The translations under genes and the position numbers were made by a program. Below the pieces are notes generated by a model. That model was not told the DNA's origin and ran no database searches. It worked only from the letters and a program-made list of their open reading frames with translations. Source: JAGLON01 sp041394985 (GTDB lineage Bacteria; Zixibacteria; MSB-5A5; GN15; JAAZOE01). From it: DNA of 64,000 bases. Below are positions 58,138 to 64,000 of the stretch, piece by piece. Within the stretch, counting starts at the first letter, position 1. Each line of letters opens with the position of its first letter. The DNA is taken from assembly GCA_041394985.1 (NCBI GenBank), contig JAWLBI010000001.1:3968001-4032000 (forward strand). The letters are read 5' to 3'.

Positions 58138-60426
58138 TTAAAACTCGTATTCGAGACCGAGGACAGGGAGGATGCCCCATTGGTACATCGTGTCTTCTTT
58201 CTGCTCGACCTCGTTCCAGTATACCTGGGCGACGTTTTTATGACTATAGACATTCCAGAATGACAGATACGCCACCAGCGATGAGCTCTTGAAATTGAAG
58301 CGCCGCTCGGCCCGGATATTCAGCGAATGATAGGCCGAGTACCGCTCGCTGTTGATGCGGGAATCATCGCGGACAGTATGATTGATTGCGGCGCTGGCCG
58401 CGGCATCGATCGGCGTGAACGGCACACCGCCGCCGATGACCCAGCGAGTCGAAAACTCCCACTTGTTGTTCGGCTGCCAGCCCCCTTCGCAGGTAAAGAC
58501 AAAGCGGTTGTCGAACATCCGAGGTCGCCAGACGCCGTCGAGCGCCTTGTATTCCGAGCGCGTCCACCCGCCACTGGCCAAGCCATAGATGCCCTCGGTC
58601 AGTTTTTTCTGAACGGTCAATTCGACTCCATACGAGCGGCCCTTGCCTTCACTCACCAAATTATTGAACGGCACGCCGGAGAATTGATAGGTGACCTCAT
58701 CAATCAGGAAGTAATTCGGCTGATCGGTATCGATCGGGTAATTTTTATACTGCTTGTAGTATCCCTCGATCGTTAACTGTGTGTTCGCCGTCAGCAGATG
58801 CTTGATGCCGGCGACATAATGCTGTGCTTCGAGGTCTTTCAGGTTTTTATATTCTTCTCGCTTCATCAGAATTGCGAACGGTAATTGCTGGTAATACAAT
58901 CCTGTCGCCAGATTGAATGATGTCCTGTCCGATAATTGATAACTGAGCGCAAATCTCGGCGCGACATGCGAGCGCTCGCTGTAATCATAGTAGTCAAGTC
59001 GTGCGCCGGCGGTGGCCGTCAGGCGTCCGAACAGCGTCGCGGAATAACTAAAAAACGCTCCGACCGTTGTCTCATCGATAGTCGTATCGATATCCTCGAC
59101 CTCGGTCGAATCACCGTTCAGGTTCGTATAGTCGGCCATGTAGTAATCGTAATCGTTTTCATAATAGTGCGCCTCGATGCCAAATTCGGTCTTGTGATTG
59201 CCGCCGAGACGAAGTGTATTCACATTGCGAAACTGAATGGCGCTTTCGACAGATTCATTGTTGAGCATCTCGCGGTCGGATTTGTATTCTTTGTAGAATC
59301 CGCCGAAGCGTATCCGGCGGTATGACAGCGATGTGTTCGAGTATCCATGCGCATTCCAGAGCGACCGCCAGTTGATGCCTCCTGCATAGAGCGAGCCCTC
59401 GGTGATGCCGTACATGTCGTTGCCGTCATCGCCTGCTGTTTCCTTGTCATAATCGATCCAGTCATCGCCGCCCATACCGATGATGGAGATGCGATTGGAG
59501 GGCGAGAGATCATAGACGATTTTCGCCTGGCCGTCGGTCATGCGAGGGGCAACTCCGATGCTTGAGATTTTCGTCAGCAGATCGATATAACTGCGGCGCA
59601 GAGAAATCAGGTATGAACCTTTCCCTTTGCCCAGCGGGCCCTCCAGAACACTTCCTATTCCCATCATGCCGAAGTCGAGCTGTGCCGCGAATTTGTCGCG
59701 GTTACCCTCGCGAAGACTCAATGACATGATCGATGACAGGCGGTCGCCATAGGCGGCGGAGAATCCACCGGCCGAGAAATCGACATCGCGGATGAGATCG
59801 ATTTGAATCATTCCCAGTCCGCCGCCGGTACTGCCAAAGACGGCGAAATGATTGATGTTCGGGACTTCTATGTTGTCGAGATAGAATCCGTTTTCCATCG
59901 GTGAGCCGCCTCTGACGGCAAGACCATTGCTCTCGCCGCTGACTTTGGCTACCGAAGGCAGTGAGCGCACGATGCGGTTGACGTCTCCGGCCACACCGGG
60001 TGCGCGGCGGACTTCTTCGGATGAGAAGGTTATCGATGAGGTCGGCTCGTCGGTGTTCTGCTGGAAGTATCCGGTTTTGACGGTGACTTCTTTTCCCTCG
60101 ACGGTCGACATATGCAATTCGATTTCGACGGTCGTGTTCTTGCCGGACTTGACGACGACATCAGTTTCGATAGCCGGCGTGTAGCCCATGCTGCGGACAT
60201 TGAGCGAGTATGCGCCGACGGGGACATTCCTAATCATGAAGCGCCCATCAAGATCGGCGGCGGCGCCTTTGTCCGAATCGACGATTTGCACCGAGGCACC
60301 GACCAGCGGCGTTTGTGTTTCCGCATCTATAACTGTTCCGGAAATGGTTCCGGTATGATTGACATCCTGTGCCGCGAGGGATGATATCAGGAGTAAAGAC
60401 AGTGCGACATATAGTATCGTTTTCAT
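58138..60426 (-). CDS. TonB-dependent outer-membrane receptor
   Basis: From the ATG at 60426 (GAGGA ribosome site) the protein has 762 residues; an in-frame Met at 60441 lies over that site. A signal peptide (about 1-19, cut at LAAQ) is followed by a carboxypeptidase-regulatory-like domain (about 25-105, GTISGTVIDAETQTPLVGAS), a plug domain (LAVRGGSPMENGFYLDNIEVPNI) and an outer-membrane beta barrel ending in an aromatic strand (LGLEYEF). This is the SusC-like/TBDT layout of FCB bacteria. Family knowledge: such receptors import iron complexes, vitamins or glycans using energy from TonB. The substrate is unknown and no SusD-type lipoprotein is adjacent. It is preceded by a TetR gene on the same strand (44-nt gap) and probably under its control. 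Confidence 0.93.
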   Translation of the reverse strand: MKTILYVALSLLLISSLAAQDVNHTGTISGTVIDAETQTPLVGASVQIVDSDKGAAADLDGRFMIRNVPVGAYSLNVRSMGYTPAIETDVVVKSGKNTTVEIELHMSTVEGKEVTVKTGYFQQNTDEPTSSITFSSEEVRRAPGVAGDVNRIVRSLPSVAKVSGESNGLAVRGGSPMENGFYLDNIEVPNINHFAVFGSTGGGLGMIQIDLIRDVDFSAGGFSAAYGDRLSSIMSLSLREGNRDKFAAQLDFGMMGIGSVLEGPLGKGKGSYLISLRRSYIDLLTKISSIGVAPRMTDGQAKIVYDLSPSNRISIIGMGGDDWIDYDKETAGDDGNDMYGITEGSLYAGGINWRSLWNAHGYSNTSLSYRRIRFGGFYKEYKSDREMLNNESVESAIQFRNVNTLRLGGNHKTEFGIEAHYYENDYDYYMADYTNLNGDSTEVEDIDTTIDETTVGAFFSYSATLFGRLTATAGARLDYYDYSERSHVAPRFALSYQLSDRTSFNLATGLYYQQLPFAILMKREEYKNLKDLEAQHYVAGIKHLLTANTQLTIEGYYKQYKNYPIDTDQPNYFLIDEVTYQFSGVPFNNLVSEGKGRSYGVELTVQKKLTEGIYGLASGGWTRSEYKALDGVWRPRMFDNRFVFTCEGGWQPNNKWEFSTRWVIGGGVPFTPIDAAASAAINHTVRDDSRINSERYSAYHSLNIRAERRFNFKSSSLVAYLSFWNVYSHKNVAQVYWNEVEQKEDTMYQWGILPVLGLEYEF

Positions 60427-60470
60427 TGCTCGTATCCTCATTCAATCTATGGTTAATCCGCCGCGAGACT

Positions 60471-61115
60471 TCACGGGCGGAGAGATTTCCTCATGTCAGT
60501 GAAAAACTCCTCGGTCATGGCCATGGTGTCGACGCCATAGAGCTTCTCCAGAATTTCACCTCGTGATGCCATCAGATGCAGAAATCCGTTGCTGGTCGAC
60601 CAGACGGTCAGACCGGTACGGAGCGGATCTCGATCCGGTGCAATCGTGCCATCCTGCATGCCGAGGATGATGGCATCGAGCAGCACCTTCTGGACGCCTT
60701 CGATGACTTTCTGGAAATCGATAAAGACCGGTTCGTCCTTCACCTTTTCGATATCCGAGATCGGGATCGATTCGATAATCGTCTTCATCTGGAAATAGAG
60801 CGGATAGGTGAAGGCGTACTCGAAATAGGCGCGTCCGATGGCGATGACCTTATCGAGACCGTTGGCAGCGGAGGCGGAGGCTTTTTCAAACATCTTTTTC
60901 TCGATTTTTGAACCGCGCCAGTCGAGGCCCAGATAGATGAGTTCCTTGAATCGGAAATAGAGATAGACGGTCGATTTGCCCAATTCGGCTTTGGCGGCGA
61001 TGTCTTCCATGGTCGCCTCGCGGATGCCTTTTTCGGCGAAGACGGTCTCGGCGGCATCGAGGATTTCATTTCGACGGCGTAGTTTTTCTCGTTCTTTTCG
61101 TTCTTCGGTTCCCAT
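60471..61115 (-). CDS. TetR-family transcriptional regulator
   Basis: From the ATG at 61115 (GAGG six nt upstream) this is a 214-residue regulator; the ATG at 61127 is an alternative. The N-terminal HTH is typical: RRNEILDAAETVFAEKGI, ATMEDIAAKAELGKSTVYLYF. The C-terminal half is the ligand-binding helical region. It lies immediately upstream of the TonB receptor gene on the same strand, and a perfect palindrome lies in its own promoter, so it likely represses itself and the receptor. Ligand unknown. Confidence 0.93.
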   Translation of the reverse strand: MGTEERKEREKLRRRNEILDAAETVFAEKGIREATMEDIAAKAELGKSTVYLYFRFKELIYLGLDWRGSKIEKKMFEKASASAANGLDKVIAIGRAYFEYAFTYPLYFQMKTIIESIPISDIEKVKDEPVFIDFQKVIEGVQKVLLDAIILGMQDGTIAPDRDPLRTGLTVWSTSNGFLHLMASRGEILEKLYGVDTMAMTEEFFTDMRKSLRP

Positions 61116-61142
61116 TTGGGGCCTCATTCTGGATATCTATCC

Positions 61143-61163
61143 AATGACTGACCATCAGTCATT
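61143..61163. promoter_or_regulatory. TetR operator: perfect 21-bp palindrome
   Basis: AATGACTGA and TCAGTCATT are exact complements around a 3-bp centre (CCA). Flanking TATCCA and TGGATA continue the symmetry. The palindrome lies just after the predicted start of transcription of the TetR gene, as expected for autorepression. Confidence 0.82.
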
Positions 61164-61170
61164 TTTTGGA

Positions 61171-61198
61171 TATATACTCATTTTCGGCCAAAAGGCAA
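61171..61198 (-). promoter_or_regulatory. Promoter of the tetR-TonB receptor operon
   Basis: On the minus strand TTGCCT (61198-61193) is followed after 16 nt by TATATA (61176-61171); transcription would start about 8 nt later, inside or next to the operator at 61143-61163. Confidence 0.6.
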
Positions 61199-61404
61199 GA
61201 GAAATTTACATGTAGGGCAGATTTTTCTTAAAATCTGCCTATGGCCTATTTCCCCAACTACCCGCTGTCATTCTGAGTGGCCTTCTTGGGCCAACGTGAG
61301 AATCTGCTCTTGCCTTCCCCGACCCTGAAGGGTCGGGCTACCCGACTATGGCAGGAACCCACCCTCGCCCCGCAGGCGGGGCATCGGATTGGCCACCCGG
61401 TCAG

Positions 61405-61426
61405 CGGCAGATGTGGACATCTGCCG
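61405..61426. repeat. Hairpin repeat, second copy
   Basis: CGGCAGATG and CATCTGCCG around TGGA; matches the element at 58096-58121. The 61216-61483 stretch holds further palindromic intergenic modules (CCCCGC/GCGGGG near 61370 and CCCGACCCT/AGGGTCGGG near 61319) and no gene. Confidence 0.7.
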
Positions 61427-61483
61427 TGCACAAGTATCTGTTAATGACCATATCCCCTAACCACCCCCTAACCCCCCATCCTT

Positions 61484-61550
61484 GGGAAGGAGGGGGAAAA
61501 TGAGAGAACACACCCCGTCCGCCTAGGCGGAGCACCCCTCTCTAGAGCAA
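61484..61550. repeat. Dispersed 66-bp repeat module, copy B
   Basis: Nearly identical to 57561-57627. The similarity stops at about base 61546-61550, directly before the transposase gene, which suggests that the IS110 element ends there. Confidence 0.8.
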
Positions 61551-61562
61551 CTGTGTAGTTTG

Positions 61563-62513
61563 TCAAGCGTTATTCGGTTGTAGGTTCCACGTTGTTTGGT
61601 GTTTGACCATTGAATTCAGAATAACGAGCATTTTCCTCATACATGCAGTTATTGCCACTTTCGGCGGTTTACCGGAATGCATCAGGCGTTCATGAAACGT
61701 CTTGATCTGTGGATTGTGGCGTATGGCTGACAAGGCCGCCATATAGAGGACCGTACGCAGATATCGGCGACCTCCAAAGATTGCGCGTCGACCTCGATAT
61801 CGGCCACTATCGCGATTGTATGGACACACGCCAACCAAAGCACTTACTTTCCGACGTGAGAGACTTCCTAACTCTGGCAGAGAACTGATGAGTATGGTCG
61901 ATAATACGGGACCAACTCCAACAAAACTCTGTATCAGGGTCGCTTTCTGATGCCAGATAGGTGTCGACTTAATGAGATGAGATAGATCACCGTCAATATC
62001 CTGTAAACGCTTTTGCAACCACGAAATGTGATCGAGAATATCCTGACGTATGGACTGAGGGGATGAACTCAGACGATTCTTCTCACTCACGATCATCTCA
62101 AGTATCTGACGACGACGACGAACCAAAGCCTCTAACTCCCGCGTCTGTTGGTCCTTAAGGGGACGCGGAGAAGGACTAATCACTTGGGCGAAGTGTCCAA
62201 GCACGAGGGAATCAATCTTATCCGTCTTTGCCAAACGTCCCGTCGCTCTGGCAAAGTCACGTACCTGACGAGGATTCACGACAGCAACAGGAAGACCTAC
62301 TGCGGCCAGCTCACTGGCAATCGCCATCTCAAGCCCACCGGTCGATTCAAGAACAATCAATTGAATCTGTTGTCCCCGGAGCCATGAGATTATCTTGCGG
62401 CTCCCTGTGCTATCATTTGAATATCGACGACTCTCACCGGTCGGCAATACTCCAACATCCAAATGATTACTACTGACATCAATCCCTACATACACACCAT
62501 TACTCATAAACAA
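61563..62513 (-). CDS. IS110-family transposase (DEDD recombinase)
   Basis: This complete 316-residue protein has the N-terminal RuvC-like DEDD domain, YVGIDVSSNHLDV and LIVLESTGGLEMAI, then VVNPRQVRDFARA and KTDKIDSLVLGHFAQ. The C-terminal Tnp_20-type domain has FVGVGPVLSTILISSLPELG and GVCPYNRDSGRYRGRRAIFGGR, with the Ser nucleophile region typical of the family. Family knowledge: IS110 transposases insert in specific sites guided by a bridge RNA made from the non-coding end of the element. The gene is uninterrupted, so it may be active. Confidence 0.95.
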   Translation of the reverse strand: MFMSNGVYVGIDVSSNHLDVGVLPTGESRRYSNDSTGSRKIISWLRGQQIQLIVLESTGGLEMAIASELAAVGLPVAVVNPRQVRDFARATGRLAKTDKIDSLVLGHFAQVISPSPRPLKDQQTRELEALVRRRRQILEMIVSEKNRLSSSPQSIRQDILDHISWLQKRLQDIDGDLSHLIKSTPIWHQKATLIQSFVGVGPVLSTILISSLPELGSLSRRKVSALVGVCPYNRDSGRYRGRRAIFGGRRYLRTVLYMAALSAIRHNPQIKTFHERLMHSGKPPKVAITACMRKMLVILNSMVKHQTTWNLQPNNA

Positions 62514-62524
62514 TACTCCCTGCC

Positions 62525-62660
62525 TTGCAAATACGGACTCGACATAGGCGGCCCTGGCAACTGTCCGGGTTGAATTGCTTTCTGATGCAGCGTACCACGC
62601 TCTAGAACGGGCTATCTATACCCTGAGGGGAATCGTACTACTGCATCGATCGAAATCTAG
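62525..62660 (-). ncRNA. Probable IS110 bridge RNA
   Basis: The segment upstream of the transposase start has no reading frame but two clear stem-loops. GATGCAG and CTGCATC (62584-62590 with 62641-62647), extended by GTAC/GTAC, form the first; CGGAC and GTCCG (62534-62538 with 62563-62567) form the second. Two large internal-loop stem-loops in front of the transposase gene are the layout of the bridge RNA known for the IS110 group. Guide sequences cannot be confirmed without the target sites. Confidence 0.55.
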
Positions 62661-62696
62661 GATAATATCCTTAATCTTTCAATATCCTAAACATAC

Positions 62697-63255
62697 AAGG
62701 GGATGCAAAAGCGGGGCTATTCGTCGTTGATTATGACGGTTTTGGAACAAAACTGGTACCGATCGGGCGTTTTCTAACAATTGCGATGGAGGGATAAGTT
62801 GTTGTCCGGCAACACAAATATGTTTTTCGGGCGTGTTTTATTATATCGTTGTCGTTCAGGCGGTTATCGTTTCGGGGGTTGGATTGTGGATAACTTGCCG
62901 TTGGGAGACAAGGAGTTATCCCTCGGACAGGAAAAATTTTTTTCGGCGTTTTCGCAATTTCGGACATACTGGTAGAATCTCCTTTTGCGTAGGCGGATGG
63001 GTTATGAATCTGGAACGGAGTTGGGGTGAAAGTGATTTATCCCACGGCATAGCCGTGGGGTACACGGTATCGATTTATCGGGTAGGACGTCTTATTCCAA
63101 CCCTAAGGGCACCGGAGTGGGACATCGGATGGGTCAAACATTCAACCGATCTTTAATATATTCCTTCGGCGGATATTAAATTGCTTTTGAAAATTGCTTT
63201 CTGTATCTATAGACTCAATGGCCTTGATAATTCGTTCAAATCTTAAAGGTGCTTT
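62697..63255. other. Non-coding accessory stretch
   Basis: No gene is supported here. It contains a hairpin at 63041-63065 (CCCACGGC ATA GCCGTGGG followed by GTACAC), related to the hairpin inside the MITE-like element at 58024-58050 (TACCCCAAGGC/GCCTTGGGG). The sequence becomes strongly AT-rich from about 63160. Confidence 0.5.
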
Positions 63256-64000
63256 ATGATTATCAATAAAAGTATAGAATATTTAATAAGTCTTGTTAGA
63301 GAATTAACTAACTTACCAATGGAAACTGAATGGGTTGAATTCAAACACAATAATAGTAATCCTGACAGTATTGGCGAATATATCTCATCCCTGGCAAATT
63401 CGGCCGCCATTAATGTAAAGGCACATGCATATCTTATTTGGGGTATTGATAATAATAGTCATGAAATTATGGGGACATCATTTGATCCAAAACTGGAAAA
63501 AGTCGGAAATGAAGAATTAGAGAACTGGTTATTAAAATTATTGACTCCTAAAATCGATTTTCATTTTTATAGATTTAATATTGATGACAAACAAGTTGTT
63601 CTACTTGAAATATCACGTGCCTACAGACATCCAGTGCAATTCAAAGGAGCAGAATATATACGCGTTGGAAGCTATCAAAAGAGACTTAAGGATCATCCCG
63701 AAAGAGAGCGGAAGCTTTGGCGTATTTTCGATGAGACTCCTTTTGAAAATATGTGCGCTTGCGAAGAGCTACAAAGCGAAGATGTTATTCAGTTATTAGA
63801 TTATCCTTCATATTTCGATCTATTAGGTTACCCTCTTCCAGAAACAAGAACCGGAATACTTGAATTCCTTGAAGCTGATTCAATGATCGAAGCTTCAGAA
63901 ACTGGCAGATGGAATATCACAAATCTTGGAGCCGTTTTATTCGCCAAAAGCCTAAAAGATTTTGGATCATTGAAAAGAAAGGCGGTCCGTGTTATTTCAT
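63256..64000 (+). CDS. AlbA_2-domain protein, partial (runs off the right edge)
   Basis: The ATG at 63256 (AAAGGTG ribosome site, short spacer) opens 248 codons with no stop up to base 64000. The translation has METEWVEFKHNNSNPDSIGEYISSLANSAA and LIWGIDNNSHEIMGTSFDPK, the pattern of the Slfn/AlbA_2 DNA-binding domain, followed by a winged-helix-like region (ILEFLEADSMIEASETGRWNITNLG). Family knowledge: such proteins are predicted transcription regulators or helicase-like factors, often in mobile or defence contexts. Strongly AT-rich codon use compared with the rest of the window suggests recent transfer. The C-terminal half is missing. Confidence 0.8.
   Translation, partial: MIINKSIEYLISLVRELTNLPMETEWVEFKHNNSNPDSIGEYISSLANSAAINVKAHAYLIWGIDNNSHEIMGTSFDPKLEKVGNEELENWLLKLLTPKIDFHFYRFNIDDKQVVLLEISRAYRHPVQFKGAEYIRVGSYQKRLKDHPERERKLWRIFDETPFENMCACEELQSEDVIQLLDYPSYFDLLGYPLPETRTGILEFLEADSMIEASETGRWNITNLGAVLFAKSLKDFGSLKRKAVRVIS

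Larger units (their letters stand above)
61551..62696 (-). mobile_element. IS110-family insertion sequence (ends approximate)
   Basis: The element consists of one transposase gene and a structured non-coding segment upstream of it. The left edge is placed at the end of the repeat module shared with 57561-57627; the right edge is only a guess from the end of the structured segment. IS110 elements have no inverted ends or target duplication, so the exact borders need comparison with an empty site. Confidence 0.6.

Noticed and set aside
62833..63156. 107-codon plus-strand frame
   Set aside because: It crosses a hairpin repeat in a non-coding stretch; composition and translation are not gene-like.

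Overview
The window comes from a Gram-negative bacterium of moderate GC content. The best guess is the FCB superphylum, possibly a Zixibacteria-like lineage. The evidence is a secreted protein with the NYPNPFNP sorting-tail motif of Bacteroidetes/FCB secretion, non-cellulosomal dockerin-like repeats, a TonB-dependent receptor with a carboxypeptidase-like N-terminal domain, a PEP/pyruvate-binding protein with receiver-like domains, and a B12-dependent methylmalonyl-CoA mutase made of two subunits. The phylum is inferred from gene content, not from a marker tree.

Region 1 (1-13.6 kb) looks like the edge of a contractile-injection (type VI secretion-like) locus. The minus strand carries a Clp-type AAA+ unfoldase split into two translationally coupled genes, a DUF1795/DcrB-like (EagR-type) protein, a beta-propeller lipoprotein, a 914-residue protein with a metzincin-type zinc site, and a PAAR spike-tip protein. 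Divergent from these, the plus strand carries a PEGA-containing membrane Ser/Thr kinase followed by three exported or membrane proteins. Core sheath, tube and baseplate genes are not visible and would have to lie left of base 1.

Region 2 (13.8-22.7 kb) holds a large secreted Asp-box/dockerin-like protein whose codon use suggests strong expression, a small STAS-like protein, an S9 peptidase, and a coupled pair of an SPFH protein and a zinc-ribbon protein. Region 3 (22.7-24.15 kb) is a 1.26-kb segment with one secreted-protein gene, bounded by a hairpin repeat on each side and by 16-bp direct repeats; one copy of the direct repeat overlaps the stop codon of the neighbouring 992-residue PEP/pyruvate-binding protein. 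Region 4 (27-41 kb) is housekeeping: a flavin-binding protein, an unassigned RNA-like locus ending in a strong terminator, an EEP nuclease/phosphatase, gdhA with a CRP-like dyad in its promoter, an atypical LuxR-type regulator, a DMT exporter, an M16 peptidase, an MgtC-like membrane protein, secD-secF, dCMP deaminase and a low-molecular-weight phosphatase-like protein.

Region 5 (41-56.7 kb) is a long minus-strand block for propionyl/methylmalonyl-CoA metabolism: recJ, meaB, both mutase subunits, acyl-CoA dehydrogenase, an MBL-fold hydrolase, carboxyltransferase, biotin carboxylase, biotin carrier, a lipoprotein and methylmalonyl-CoA epimerase. A complete low-GC Mrr-type restriction gene sits between the two carboxylase genes. 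Upstream on the same strand are RNase P RNA, guaB, a C4 zinc-ribbon coiled-coil protein and two tRNAs.

Region 6 (56.9-64 kb) is accessory: arrays of palindromic repeats, a MITE-like element with a 4-bp target duplication, a TetR regulator with a perfect 21-bp operator upstream of a TonB-dependent receptor, an IS110-family transposase with a probable bridge RNA, and the start of an AT-rich AlbA_2-type gene that runs off the right edge.
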